A stretch of DNA of 64,000 bases from Nocardia shimofusensis NBRC 100134 (GCF_001613125.1 NZ_BDBT01000022.1:1-64000); one strand, 5' to 3'; numbered from the stretch's first letter, positions 33,005 through 41,428 are shown. A program made the numbers and translations. The notes: generated by a model not told the origin, from the sequence alone.

Positions 33005-34399
33005 GTGCGATCGGCGATTCTGGGCGCGGCGGTGGTGACCGCGCTGCTCGCGGGTACGAGTCCGGCTGCGGCGCAACCCGATCCGTTCGCCGGAGCGCCG
33101 GGACTCGGCGACCCCTATTACCCGCTGGACGGCAACGGTGGCTACGACGTCCGGCACTACGACCTCGTCCTGGCCTACGACCCGCCGAGCAGGCGGCTGG
33201 ACGGGACCGCCCGCATCGACGCGGTGACCACGCAGCCGTTGCGCGCGTTCAACCTCGACTACAGCGGACCGCCGGTCACCGGCGTGACGGTGAACCAGCT
33301 TCCGGCCACCTTCGATCGCCACGGTGAACACGAACTCACCGTCACCCCGGTGCTGCCTCTGCTGCCCGGCCTGCCGTTCACCGTGACCGTCCACTACGGC
33401 GGCGAGGCGGTGGAGACCGCGGGCGAGGGCTGGACGTTCACCCCGAACGGCGGCGCGTTCGCGGCGGGTGAGCCGCATTCGGCGACCACCTGGTACCCGC
33501 TCAACGACACCCCTCTGGACAAGGCGACCTTCGCGCTGCGCGCGACCGTCCCCGCCGACTGGGAGGTCGTCTCCATCGGCCGGCGCACCGGCAACGTGGT
33601 CGACGGGCCGTCGCGCACCGTCACCTGGGAAGCGCGGCACCCGGTGATCGGCTACCTCACCACCGTGGCCATCGACCGGTTCACCTTCCTCGAACAGCGA
33701 CGCGCCGACGGCACCCCGCTGCTGAGCGCCTTCGCCCCGGCGGCCGGGAACAAGATCGAGCTGGAACGCCGGCTGCCGGAGATCCTCGACTTCACCGAAC
33801 AGCTCTACGGTCCCTACCCCTTCGACACCGCGGGCGGTATCCACCTCGACACCGCCCTCCCGTTCTCGCTGGAGACCCAGACCCGCCCGCTCTACGCGCC
33901 CTGGACCGACCTGAACACCGTCGTGCACGAGATCGCCCATCAGTGGTGGGGCGATTACGTCACCCTCCGGAACTGGTCCGACATCTGCCTGCACGAATGC
34001 TTCGCCGGCTACACCGCCGACTACCTGTGGCCGGAGCGCGTCGAGGGATTCGACGTGGACGCGCAATACCGGAGGACCATCGCGCAGCGGCGCAACTCGC
34101 CGAAATTCTGGGAGATTCCGCTGCAGAATCCCGGCGAGGGCCGCGAATTCAGCTCGGTCTATTACCGCGGACCGCTGTTCCTGCACGCGTTGCGCAGGCT
34201 GATCGGCGACGAGGTCTTCTTCTCCGCCCTGCCGGAATTCCTGGCCCGCCACGCCTACGGCAATGCCGCCATGGCGGATTTCCGCGCTTTCATGCAATCG
34301 ACGACAGCGACGGATCTGACCGGGTTCTTCGCCGCCTGGCTCGACGGGACGACCCCGCCGCCCCCGGAGTATCTGTATCCGGCGGATCTGCGGCCCTAG
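33005..34399 (+). CDS. secreted M1-family zinc metallopeptidase
   Basis: A 464-residue exported aminopeptidase-like protein. The signal peptide runs from RSAILGAAVVTALLAGTSPAAA, probably cut before QPDP. The catalytic zinc site is VVHEIAHQWWGDYV. The third ligand Glu in LHECFAGY lies 18 residues after the second His, exactly the M1 pattern HExxH-x18-E. An upstream N-terminal beta-domain is present; the long C-terminal domain of classical PepN is absent. The start is GTG at 33005, with AAAAGGGG upstream and the signal peptide placed at once after it. Its stop overlaps the convergent gene's stop by 4 bases. Confidence 0.9.
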   Translation: MRSAILGAAVVTALLAGTSPAAAQPDPFAGAPGLGDPYYPLDGNGGYDVRHYDLVLAYDPPSRRLDGTARIDAVTTQPLRAFNLDYSGPPVTGVTVNQLPATFDRHGEHELTVTPVLPLLPGLPFTVTVHYGGEAVETAGEGWTFTPNGGAFAAGEPHSATTWYPLNDTPLDKATFALRATVPADWEVVSIGRRTGNVVDGPSRTVTWEARHPVIGYLTTVAIDRFTFLEQRRADGTPLLSAFAPAAGNKIELERRLPEILDFTEQLYGPYPFDTAGGIHLDTALPFSLETQTRPLYAPWTDLNTVVHEIAHQWWGDYVTLRNWSDICLHECFAGYTADYLWPERVEGFDVDAQYRRTIAQRRNSPKFWEIPLQNPGEGREFSSVYYRGPLFLHALRRLIGDEVFFSALPEFLARHAYGNAAMADFRAFMQSTTATDLTGFFAAWLDGTTPPPPEYLYPADLRP

Positions 34400-35370
34400 C
34401 GGCTCGCGTCGGAGAGGTCCCCGATGCGCTCGCGTGCGCGCTGCACGCGGCGTTCGGCCCGTTCGACCTGCCGTCGCGCGGCGTCGAGGTCGTCCTGTGC
34501 CGAGCGTTGCGCGGTGCGGGCGAACCGGCGCTGCTGCTCGGCATGGGCCAACTCCGCGCGCAGCCGCTCGATCTCCGCCGCACAGCGCAGCAGCGCCCGA
34601 TCGGCGCGTTCGGCTTCGGCGTGGGCCGATGCCAGCGCCGCGCGCTCGGATTCCAGCGTCTCGACGAGATCGTCGAGTTCCCCACGGGCGCGGGCGAGTT
34701 CGCCTCGGACTCGGGTCTGCTGTCGGTTCCGGTCGGTGCTGTCGGCCTTCTTCGAGGTCCTCGCGCGCGGCTTGTTCTTCGTTTCCTTCCCGGCCCGTGC
34801 CGAGTCGTCCTCGACGTCCGTGCTGCGAGTTCGGCCGCCCCGTGTGCGGCTCGGGCGCTCGTTCGCCCCGCCGTCCACCGCGACCAGGTCCGGCCCCGCG
34901 GGTCCGAAGCCGGAGTAGGTCGCCGCGGTGGCCAGCGTCCCCGCGCGCACCCGCTCGGCGATGTCCGGATCGGCCAGCGCGGCGTTCAGGGTCTGGACCA
35001 CCTCGCGGATCGCGTTCTCGGGCAGCCGTTTTCCCTGTTCGGCGGTCAGCTCGCTCGCTCGCCGGGCGAGTGCGGAGACCGCATGCCGACGTTGTGTGGT
35101 GAGCGCGCGCAATTGCTCGCCGGACAGTTCCCGCTGGGCTCGCCGCAGCGCCTCGCCGAGCGAGAGCAGGGCCGATACCTCGTCGGGCGATCGTCTGGCG
35201 AGCAGGTTCACCGCCCAGGCGGTGAGCGTGGGTTTGCGCAGGGCCCCGATGGCGGCGGCGAGCCTCTTGTCGCCGGCGCGGGTGGCGGCGGCGACCCGCT
35301 CGTTGCGGGCCGCGACGAAATCGGCCGGTACCCGGCCGTACAAGTCGACGGCGACCTCTTCCAGCGGCAT
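34396..35370 (-). CDS. coiled-coil actinobacterial protein of unknown function
   Basis: A 324-residue protein. Its N-terminal 150 residues are helical and conserved in actinomycetes (DLYGRVPADFVAARNERVAAA, then LRKPTLTAWAVNLLARR). A charged, disordered linker follows (about 175-225). The last 100 residues are a coiled coil rich in Glu, Arg, Ala and Leu. No enzyme motif is visible. ATG at 35370 fits homologue starts better than 35409, and TACGCT lies eight bases upstream without a ribosome site. The stop codon TAG shares the palindrome CTAG with the convergent M1 peptidase stop. Confidence 0.75.
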   Translation of the reverse strand: MPLEEVAVDLYGRVPADFVAARNERVAAATRAGDKRLAAAIGALRKPTLTAWAVNLLARRSPDEVSALLSLGEALRRAQRELSGEQLRALTTQRRHAVSALARRASELTAEQGKRLPENAIREVVQTLNAALADPDIAERVRAGTLATAATYSGFGPAGPDLVAVDGGANERPSRTRGGRTRSTDVEDDSARAGKETKNKPRARTSKKADSTDRNRQQTRVRGELARARGELDDLVETLESERAALASAHAEAERADRALLRCAAEIERLRAELAHAEQQRRFARTAQRSAQDDLDAARRQVERAERRVQRARERIGDLSDASR

Positions 35371-35460
35371 ACTTGCCAAGCGTAACGACCCGGCCCCGGT
35401 GAGCGACACTGTTCATGAATTGGACAGACGTCCACCTCGTGGGCGATTTCTGAAAGGCTT

Positions 35461-35556
35461 ATGTCAGTGGAACTTTCCGGTTACCTCCTCCTCGGCCAGC
35501 TTCTTCCGCGCGTTATCGGCCTGTCCCTGCTGGGAATGCAGGGGCTCAGCCTCTGA
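35461..35556 (+). CDS. possible 31-residue hydrophobic peptide
   Basis: ATG at 35461 is preceded by GAAAGG at a good distance. It opens a 31-codon frame rich in leucine (GYLLLGQLLPRVIGLSLLGMQ) that ends at TGA 35554-35556. It would form one membrane-associated helix. No homologue is known to me. The support is the ribosome site, the codon choice and the lack of another gene between 35371 and 35685. Confidence 0.35.
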   Translation: MSVELSGYLLLGQLLPRVIGLSLLGMQGLSL

Positions 35557-35638
35557 GGTCTGCCCGCGCGCGCGAGGGCGGTGCCTGGACGACTCCGGCG
35601 CGCGCGCGGGTATCCTCACGTCGTTTACGAAAAGCGGC

Positions 35639-35660
35639 GTTCACGAAAATCACCGTGAAC
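35639..35660. promoter_or_regulatory. inverted repeat upstream of the LppU-like lipoprotein gene
   Basis: GTTCACG and CGTGAAC form perfect 7-base arms around 8 bases, ending 25 bases before the GTG at 35686. It may be an operator or a leader hairpin. Confidence 0.4.
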
Positions 35661-35685
35661 GACATTCGGTGAGAGAGGTTTTCAC

Positions 35686-36207
35686 GTGAAGTTCCGGGGA
35701 CCGAGGCTGCTGGCGCGCATCGTGCTCGCCCTCCTGGCGGCGGCCGCACTCGCGGTCGTGATGAGTGGCTGTTCGGCCATCGACGACGCGACGAAGTCCG
35801 ATGTGGCCAAGACGAAGGTCGGCGACTGCATCAACATCACCGACAATTCGACGACCGCCACCGAAGGCGAGCCCGCCGACTGCTCCACCCCGCAGGCGGT
35901 CTACAAGGTGCATCAGAGCTTCGACGAACAAACCGAATGCGCCTCCAACGAGTACACCAGCTACACCGAACAGCTGCCGACCGGCGGCACCACGTTCCTG
36001 TGCCTGGCCCCGAACTTCGCGCAGGACGCCTGCTACAACGACGTCGGCACCTCGCCCTACAAGTGGGTGGACTGCGCCTCCCCGGACGCGACCTTCAAGG
36101 TCGTGCAGCGCATCGACGGCGAGACCGACGAACTGCTCTGCGACAGCGGCGAAGAGTTCATCGTCGTCTCCGATCCCAAGACGCTGTTCTGCCTCAGCAC
36201 GCCCTGA
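35686..36207 (+). CDS. LppU-like cysteine-rich lipoprotein
   Basis: A 173-residue lipoprotein. A basic start and hydrophobic helix lead to a lipobox-like VVMSGC (Cys27), so it should be lipidated and tethered to the outer face of the membrane. The mature part has the LppU-like layout KVGDCINIT, DCSTPQAVYKV, TFLCLAPN, CYNDVG, WVDCASPDATFKV and LFCL. Its evenly spaced cysteines probably pair as disulfides. The function is unknown. GTG at 35686 is preceded by GAGAGAGG. Confidence 0.8.
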   Translation: MKFRGPRLLARIVLALLAAAALAVVMSGCSAIDDATKSDVAKTKVGDCINITDNSTTATEGEPADCSTPQAVYKVHQSFDEQTECASNEYTSYTEQLPTGGTTFLCLAPNFAQDACYNDVGTSPYKWVDCASPDATFKVVQRIDGETDELLCDSGEEFIVVSDPKTLFCLSTP

Positions 36208-36243
36208 TCTTCACAGCACGGCCCCACGGGATGTCCGGCCCGC

Positions 36244-38535
36244 TCACTCCAGCAGCGCCACCGAGGCGATGCGATGCAAGGTGAAGTGCCTGACCACACC
36301 GGTCACCGGGTCGAGCGCGTCCAACTGGCCGTTGCCGACTTTCAACGGCTCCACGACCCGCTGCAACGCCATCCCCTGGGCATCGACGTAACCGATGTTC
36401 ACCGGCCGCCGCGCCCGCGCCGCCAACTGCAGCAGCGCGAGTGTGGCGGCCGTGCTGGTTCTGGTGCCGTCCGAGCGCACCGCTTGCCCCGACCGCGCCC
36501 CCGCGGCCCGTTCGCCCGCCCGTAATTCGGCGACCAGCAGCGCGAGCTGTTCGGTGTTCGGCGGCATCGGCCGATAGGCCTGCCTGGCGTGGGGACGGGT
36601 GGGGATGCGCGCGCCGCGCGGGCGCAGGTCGACGATGCCGCCGGAGGAATCCTCGCCCGCCGGGGCGAAACCCGCGCCGCGCAATTGTTCGAGCACTTCA
36701 CCCAGCGGCGCCTGTGAGATCGCCACCGTCGGGGCCACCGCCCGCAGCGCGAGCAGCCCGGCCACCGGGGCGGCCAGGACCTGCGCCAGCAGCGCGGGAT
36801 CGTCGCTGCGCACGAAGGACTGCGCCATGCCCGCCCTGAGCTGTCCGTGCCTGCGCGCCACATCGTCGATCAAGTAGGTCAGGGCCTGCGGCACCGGGGT
36901 GCGGGAGCGGGTGGCGAACAGGCTGTGCAGCTCGGCGGCGGTCAGGCCGGCGTCGAGTGCGCGGCGCACCGAGCTCTCACCGATCCGGTACACCGTGGCC
37001 GCGCCCGCGGACTCGATGTCGGCCACCAGCGACATGCGCTGGGCCAGCTCTCCGACCAGCGGTCCGGGCGCGATCACCGTCAGATCGGCCTGTACCAGCA
37101 CGTGATCCACCGGTTCGGGCAACGCGGTGTCCATCTCGGCCTCGGCGTCGGCGGCGGAGGTGACCGCCTCGTGCAACAGCGCCCTGGCCGCCGGGGCCAC
37201 CGCGCCGCGTCCGAGCAGTCCGAGGGCAGCGGCCTCGTCGAGGGTGTTCGCCACGGCCTCGCGCCGGAACTGCCTGCGCCGCCGCGGTTGCCGCCAGGCC
37301 AGTACCCGGCCCAGATCGGCGGGATCCAGCGCGGTGCCGGAGGGTTGCTCGGCGAGCGCGCCGAGGATGGCGCGGCGGTCGCGCGGGGCGTGCGGGACGC
37401 GCAGTTCGGCCGACAGTGCCGCCAGCGGCTTGTCGTTGCTGTCGCGCATCCCGATCATCCACGGCATTCGGTCCAGATCCAGCCAGACCATGGCCAGCAC
37501 CGTCCAGCGACGCGCGGGCGGACCGTCCAGCCAGGCGTCCGAGGCGGGGGTGGGCGCCCAGTAGTCGGCGGAGTCGGAGTCCGCATCCGGCGGCGGCTCG
37601 GGCAGGCCCTTCTCGATGAGCTTCGCGGCGGCGAGCACCTCCACCAGCAGCGCGGCCCGGTTCTCCTCGATGCCGGTCTGTTTGGCGATGCGGCGCAGCT
37701 CCCGCACCCCGAGCCCGCCCGCCCGCAGCGCTGGGGCGGGCGACCGGCTCAGCGCCGCGAGGATGTCCGCGCAATGGCGCAGCAGCTCACCGACTTCGCC
37801 CGCGGCCACGGCGGCGACCTCGGCAGGCGCGTGCTTGGCGGGCGTGGTGCGCGGCGGGGTCAGCACATTCGGGGCGGTGACCGGTTCCCGGCGCAGCATC
37901 TGTGCGACGGTGACCGGCAACTCCACGGTCTCGTCGTCGATCCGGTCGAGCAGGCGCAGCGCGATCAGCCGGGGCACCGGGCGGTCCGTCGGTGCGTCCG
38001 GGGCGGCGTCTCTGGTTCGCCCGCGCGGGCCGGTGGTGGCGAGTTTGTCCAGCAGCGCCCGCTCGGGTGCGCCCAGTTCGGCCAGGGCGGCCTCGATCTC
38101 GGGTTCGGTGAGCGCGTCGGAGAGTTCCACAGCGGCGCCCAGCGGCCACGGCAACGCCTCGGCGGCCGCGGGCACGAGACGCAAGGCGTCGCCGTCGAAC
38201 CAGACCAGCGCCCGCCCGGTCAGCCGCTCCAGCGCGGCGTCCATCGCGGTCTTGGTCGCGCGGCCCTTCCATTGCGCGTGCAGTGCTCGGCGGGTCAGCG
38301 GCTCGGGGTCACCGGACTGCGCGCGGCAGGCCAGCAGATCGATGATCGCGAATTCCAGGGTGTCCAGATCCTCGGTGGCTCGAAGCACCGAAGCCCGCTG
38401 CTCGGCCCGCGCGGCCAGCACCGTCATCGACGAGGGCAGGGGGACCGCCAGATCGGGCCGGGCTTGCAGCAGCGCGACCAACTGGGCATCGCTGCGGGAT
38501 GCCAGCCACCCCGCCAGGGAATCGGTCGTGCTCAT
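36244..38535 (-). CDS. helicase-associated (XPB/Ssl2-like) domain protein, Rv0862c-like
   Basis: A 763-residue protein like mycobacterial Rv0862c, commonly annotated as carrying an XPB/Ssl2-type helicase-associated domain. It has winged-helix-like repeats (SLAGWLASRSDAQLVALLQARPDLAVP at the N-terminus). It lacks Walker A and DEAD/H boxes, so it is not itself a helicase. The C-terminal region contains INIGYVDAQGMALQRVVEPLKV-like sequence resembling WYL-type folds. A partnership with the XPB helicase nearby is inferred from conserved linkage. The ATG at 38535 was chosen because the frame before it has no support. Confidence 0.85.
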   Translation of the reverse strand: MSTTDSLAGWLASRSDAQLVALLQARPDLAVPLPSSMTVLAARAEQRASVLRATEDLDTLEFAIIDLLACRAQSGDPEPLTRRALHAQWKGRATKTAMDAALERLTGRALVWFDGDALRLVPAAAEALPWPLGAAVELSDALTEPEIEAALAELGAPERALLDKLATTGPRGRTRDAAPDAPTDRPVPRLIALRLLDRIDDETVELPVTVAQMLRREPVTAPNVLTPPRTTPAKHAPAEVAAVAAGEVGELLRHCADILAALSRSPAPALRAGGLGVRELRRIAKQTGIEENRAALLVEVLAAAKLIEKGLPEPPPDADSDSADYWAPTPASDAWLDGPPARRWTVLAMVWLDLDRMPWMIGMRDSNDKPLAALSAELRVPHAPRDRRAILGALAEQPSGTALDPADLGRVLAWRQPRRRRQFRREAVANTLDEAAALGLLGRGAVAPAARALLHEAVTSAADAEAEMDTALPEPVDHVLVQADLTVIAPGPLVGELAQRMSLVADIESAGAATVYRIGESSVRRALDAGLTAAELHSLFATRSRTPVPQALTYLIDDVARRHGQLRAGMAQSFVRSDDPALLAQVLAAPVAGLLALRAVAPTVAISQAPLGEVLEQLRGAGFAPAGEDSSGGIVDLRPRGARIPTRPHARQAYRPMPPNTEQLALLVAELRAGERAAGARSGQAVRSDGTRTSTAATLALLQLAARARRPVNIGYVDAQGMALQRVVEPLKVGNGQLDALDPVTGVVRHFTLHRIASVALLE

Positions 38536-38595
38536 CCTGACCACCCTACGACGCCGCCTGCGCCGCACCGGAGGCACGCCGGATTCGGTTCGTGC

Positions 38596-38601
38596 CAGAA
38601 T
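38596..38601 (+). promoter_or_regulatory. -10-like CAGAAT, leaderless start of the small gene at 38608
   Basis: CAGAAT ends six bases before GTG 38608 and no ribosome site is present. It lies in the short gap divergent from the Rv0862c-like gene. Confidence 0.45.
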
Positions 38602-38607
38602 GACCTT

Positions 38608-38796
38608 GTGGTGAACAAATCGAAGAAGCCCTATGTGGACAATGGTTGGCCCGAGGTGGCGGACGGAGACCATGCGGTCACCGAACTGACCACCAGCCGG
38701 GCAGGCAATCTCTCGCCCTACGGGGAGGACACGGAATTCCCGTTGCCCGCGGAGGCATTGCCGTACCGGCACCCGTACACGGTGATCAACCGCTGA
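38608..38796 (+). CDS. small conserved protein (Rv0863-like)
   Basis: A 62-residue hydrophilic protein (KSKKPYVDNGWPEVADGDHAVTEL, then EDTEFPLPAEALPYRHPYTVI). Its position, divergent from the helicase-associated gene, matches the small Rv0863 gene of M. tuberculosis. The function is unknown. The start could be GTG 38608 or GTG 38611; the first lies six bases after a -10-like element. A strong hairpin follows the stop. Confidence 0.65.
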   Translation: MVNKSKKPYVDNGWPEVADGDHAVTELTTSRAGNLSPYGEDTEFPLPAEALPYRHPYTVINR

Positions 38797-38819
38797 TCCG
38801 GGACGTGCCGCAGAACGGG

Positions 38820-38854
38820 ACAAGGCCCCCGCCTCGATGAGGTGGGGGCCTTGT
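38820..38854. terminator. bidirectional terminator between the small gene and rpfA
   Basis: A 16-base stem (ACAAGGCCCCC... with its complement) with a 3-base loop lies between two convergent genes. A short TTG-TTC stretch follows on the plus strand. Confidence 0.85.
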
Positions 38855-38889
38855 TCGTCGCGTATCGGGGAACGTGCGCCTCGAGGAAC

Positions 38890-39516
38890 TCAGGAGGGCA
38901 GCAGACCCTTGTTCGCCTCGAAGAAGTTGACCACGTGCGGGTCCAGCTGCACATTGCTGGACTTGGCGGCGTTGAAGAAGTCGAGCGCGGGCTGCGGAAT
39001 CTGCACGCCCTGCTGCTGCACGGTCGCGATCGCGCGATCGACGGCCTGGAACAGGTCCTGGTTCGGATCGGCCTGGGCCTGCGGAGCCGCCTGAGCGGGG
39101 TTCCAGCCGAAGGACTCGGGGGCGGTCGGGGCCTCGCGCATGGTCGGCGCGCTGCTCAGGCCGAGCTTGGCCGAGCAGGAGGGCCAGGCACCCCAGCCCT
39201 GGGAGGCGAGCACCTTCTCGGCGACCACGATCTGCTCTTCACGGGTGGCCTGGTTCGCGCTGGCGGCGAACTCTCCGCCGCCGTGCGCCTTCCAGGTGCT
39301 CGGCGAGAACTGCAGGCCGCCTTGGTAACCGTTGCCGGTGTTGATGCCCCAGTTGCCGCCGGCCTCGCACTGAGCGAGGCGATCCCAGTCGGAGTCGGGA
39401 GCCGCGCTGGCGTTTCCGGCGAGGGCAGCACTCGCGGTGCCGAAGATCGCGCCGGTGACGGCGACCTTGGCAACAGTGCGCCCGGTGGAGGTCGGCTTGC
39501 GATGGCGTCCACTCAT
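38890..39516 (-). CDS. rpfA: resuscitation-promoting factor (RpfA-like)
   Basis: A 208-residue secreted muralytic enzyme that cleaves cell-wall glycan and helps dormant cells regrow. The signal peptide (VAKVAVTGAIFGTASAALAGNASA) leads to the Rpf domain: WDRLAQCEAGGNWGINTGNGYQGG with the catalytic Glu, then LQFSPSTWKAHGG and the second domain Cys in WPSCSAKLG. A C-terminal region with two helical segments (LFQAVDRAIATVQQQ and HVVNFFEANKGLL) follows. The ATG at 39516 has GAGAGGAAG upstream. The leader carries a probable c-di-AMP riboswitch and, further up, a CRP-like site. Confidence 0.94.
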   Translation of the reverse strand: MSGRHRKPTSTGRTVAKVAVTGAIFGTASAALAGNASAAPDSDWDRLAQCEAGGNWGINTGNGYQGGLQFSPSTWKAHGGGEFAASANQATREEQIVVAEKVLASQGWGAWPSCSAKLGLSSAPTMREAPTAPESFGWNPAQAAPQAQADPNQDLFQAVDRAIATVQQQGVQIPQPALDFFNAAKSSNVQLDPHVVNFFEANKGLLPS

Positions 39517-39539
39517 ATCGGGTGTCTTCCTCTCGTACG

Positions 39540-39650
39540 CACCTGCGAGGATTCGCTCGGGTTCGGACTGAGAGGTCGTCCGTCCCGCCCTCACCCCTGA
39601 GGCGGTCGGGTGTCCGGTACCCGCGGGGCGAGGTTCGGTGCGGCGGGCCG
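39540..39650 (-). ncRNA. probable c-di-AMP (ydaO-yuaA) riboswitch in the rpfA leader
   Basis: On the minus strand the leader contains GCCTCAGGGGTGAGGGCGG, then ACGACCTCTCAGTCCGAACC and ATCCTCGCAGG. The order and spacing match the conserved 3' half of the ydaO-yuaA riboswitch family, which is known to control rpf genes in actinobacteria. The aptamer ends about 25 bases before the rpfA start, next to the GAGAGGAAG ribosome site. The 5' boundary is approximate. Confidence 0.72.
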
Positions 39651-39836
39651 GTGGCGCCGGGACTGCCCGGCTGGGATAGACCGTACGACGGTTCCCGGGA
39701 AAAATCACTATTTGGTAACCGGCGTGTGGAAGGCGGTCTCGGCCCTGTCTCGAGTGCGTGTGCAGACGTACGCGCAGCTAGAGGGTGGTCGGGCGGGCGG
39801 GCGCGTCGCCGAGACCACGCCGTGATCTCACCGTTA

Positions 39837-39852
39837 TGTGATGAGGATCACA
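39837..39852. promoter_or_regulatory. CRP site upstream of rpfA
   Basis: TGTGATGAGGATCACA matches the CRP consensus TGTGA-N6-TCACA in both half-sites. CRP (Rv3676) is known to regulate rpfA in M. tuberculosis, so the same control is likely here. A further partial palindrome, GTGATCTCAC, lies at 39822-39831. Confidence 0.75.
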
Positions 39853-39898
39853 CCTAGGTGGGTAACGCTGGGCGCGCGGGGTAATCGATCTCGCGCCG

Positions 39899-40141
39899 TC
39901 AGCGCGCGCGCCTGCCCGACCACAGCGCGTATATCACCGCGAGCAGGAAACCGGCCGGCGCGAGCATCGCGGCGAGGTACAGCCACAGCGCCGGCTCGCC
40001 GTCGGAGACCAGGGAGCTGACGAAGATGGCGATGATCGCGAGCAAGCCGGCGGTGAACAGCGTGAGCGCCAGCTTCAGCAACCACTCGGCCGATCGGGCC
40101 GAGCCTGATCGGGACGAGCCGGGGCGGGGAGAGTTGGTCAC
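39899..40141 (-). CDS. small two-pass membrane protein
   Basis: An 80-residue protein with a hydrophilic Ser/Arg-rich start and two membrane segments (WLLKLALTLFTAGLLAIIAIFVSSL and LWLYLAAMLAPAGFLLAVIYALW). It ends in RRAR. No family function is known to me. TACGGT lies six bases before the GTG at 40141, with no ribosome site, so a leaderless start is likely. It is divergent from the cold-shock gene. Confidence 0.7.
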   Translation of the reverse strand: MTNSPRPGSSRSGSARSAEWLLKLALTLFTAGLLAIIAIFVSSLVSDGEPALWLYLAAMLAPAGFLLAVIYALWSGRRAR

Positions 40142-40185
40142 CGCTGCACCGTAAAACTGATGTGCTCGGCGTATGGTCACCGGGG

Positions 40186-40191
40186 TAGAAT
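40186..40191 (+). promoter_or_regulatory. -10 element TAGAAT of the cold-shock gene
   Basis: TAGAAT would give a 5' leader of about 85 bases before cspB, in keeping with the long leaders common for cold-shock genes. The -35 region is weak. Confidence 0.4.
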
Positions 40192-40282
40192 CTGGGCAAT
40201 CGCGTCCTGCACCACTGTGGGGCGCGTTCTTGTGCACGGACCATCGGGGTCCGGGTGTCGAAACGATGAACGGGTGAGCGCA

Positions 40283-40708
40283 GTGCCGACCGGCCGGGTG
40301 AAGTGGTACGACGTCGAGAAGGGCTTCGGCTTCCTGTCCCAGGACGAGGGGGAGGACGTCTACGTCCGCTCCTCGGCGCTGCCCGAAGGCGTCGAAGGAC
40401 TCAAGCCGGGGCAGCGCGTCGAATTCGGCATGGCGGCAGGTCGCCGAGGGCCGCAAGCGCTGAGCCTCAAGTTGATCGACGCCCCGCCTTCGCTGCGCCA
40501 GAGCCAGGGCGCCGAGCGCGGCGGCCGCAAGGAACCCGCGGGCCCGCGCCGTGCGCCCGACGAGCTGCACGGCCTGGTCGAGGACATGATCACCCTGCTC
40601 GAGACCAAGGTGCAGCCCGACCTGCGCAAGGGGCGCTACCCCGACCGCAAGACCGCCAAGACCATCTCCGATGTCGTCCGTGCGGTCGCGCGCGAACTCG
40701 ATCACTGA
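40283..40708 (+). CDS. cspB: cold-shock-domain protein CspB
   Basis: A 141-residue protein matching M. tuberculosis CspB (Rv0871). It has an N-terminal cold-shock domain with RNA-binding motifs GFGFLSQ and VYVRSSAL. A linker rich in charged residues follows, then a conserved C-terminal segment, DELHGLVEDMITLLETKVQPDLRKGRYPDRKTAK, absent from the short classical Csp. It should bind single-stranded nucleic acid. GTG at 40283 gives the N-terminus PTGRVKWYD; GTG 40274 in frame is the alternative. Confidence 0.92.
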   Translation: MPTGRVKWYDVEKGFGFLSQDEGEDVYVRSSALPEGVEGLKPGQRVEFGMAAGRRGPQALSLKLIDAPPSLRQSQGAERGGRKEPAGPRRAPDELHGLVEDMITLLETKVQPDLRKGRYPDRKTAKTISDVVRAVARELDH

Positions 40709-40716
40709 CGTCTGCG

Positions 40717-40758
40717 CTGTGCCGGAGGCCCTCCCGAGTGGCGGGGCCTCCGGCACAG
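40717..40758. terminator. bidirectional terminator between cspB and the DUF2771 gene
   Basis: A long GC-rich stem (CTGTGCCGGAGGCC paired with GGCCTCCGGCACAG) lies between the two convergent stop codons. Confidence 0.85.
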
Positions 40759-40784
40759 TCGTCACTGCCGAGCTGCCGTAGGCG

Positions 40785-41351
40785 TCACTGCTGCTCGTCA
40801 CCGCCGAGCGTGCCGGTCCGGATGGACCAGGAGGCATGCGGCACGGTCGTCTCCCGGCCGGTCTCGTCGATCGCGGGGACGGGAAGCTGGATCTCCACGC
40901 CGATCAGGCGCAGCCCCGGCGCGGGCTGGGAGTCGATGGTCAGCGCGAGAGTGCCCGGTGCGTAGTCGGAGTGGTAGATCTCCTGGGTGAGGATCTCGTT
41001 GTCGCCGGGCAACGCGTAGACCAGCAGCCCCTGCCAGGGCGCGTCGGCGATCTCCGACGGCAGCGACAGTTGCAGCGGGTAGCCCGGCGGCGTCTCCAGA
41101 TCGACGACCCGGTTCTGCCTGCAGTCGGACATGTCCAGCCGGTCCTCGCCGATCAGGCGCAGATCGCAGTACTGGTACGGCGCCACCGTGACCGCGGTGC
41201 CGTAGGCGTAGGCGGTGATCTCCGGATCGTGCTGGGGTGCGTCGCGCACCGCGATGGTCACCACCCCGGCGACCACGGCGACCAGCGCCAGCAGTCCCAC
41301 TCCGACCAGCGCGGCGATCAGACGCCCGCGCCCGCGGCTTGCTCCGCTCAC
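40785..41351 (-). CDS. DUF2771-family membrane-anchored protein
   Basis: A 188-residue protein with one N-terminal membrane segment (LIAALVGVGLLALVAVVAGVVTIAV) and an outside domain. The patterns are APYQYCDLRLIGEDRLDMSDC (a likely disulfide pair) and PLQLSLPSEIADAPWQGLLVYA. These fit the DUF2771 family found in mycolic actinomycetes next to cspB. The function is unknown. The GTG at 41351 has a GGAG-type site upstream. Confidence 0.8.
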   Translation of the reverse strand: MSGASRGRGRLIAALVGVGLLALVAVVAGVVTIAVRDAPQHDPEITAYAYGTAVTVAPYQYCDLRLIGEDRLDMSDCRQNRVVDLETPPGYPLQLSLPSEIADAPWQGLLVYALPGDNEILTQEIYHSDYAPGTLALTIDSQPAPGLRLIGVEIQLPVPAIDETGRETTVPHASWSIRTGTLGGDEQQ

Positions 41352-41428
41352 CGCGCCGCCCGCTCTCCACGCCGGTCGGTCACCGCTGGATCATTCGCTG
41401 CCGGATCGTTCAAGTCAGCGTTCTCCCG

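Noticed and set aside
36847..38611. The plus-strand frame running into the small gene at 38608
   Set aside because: All but the last 62 codons lie antisense to the helicase-associated gene; only the 3' part has a start signal and recognisable homologue shape.
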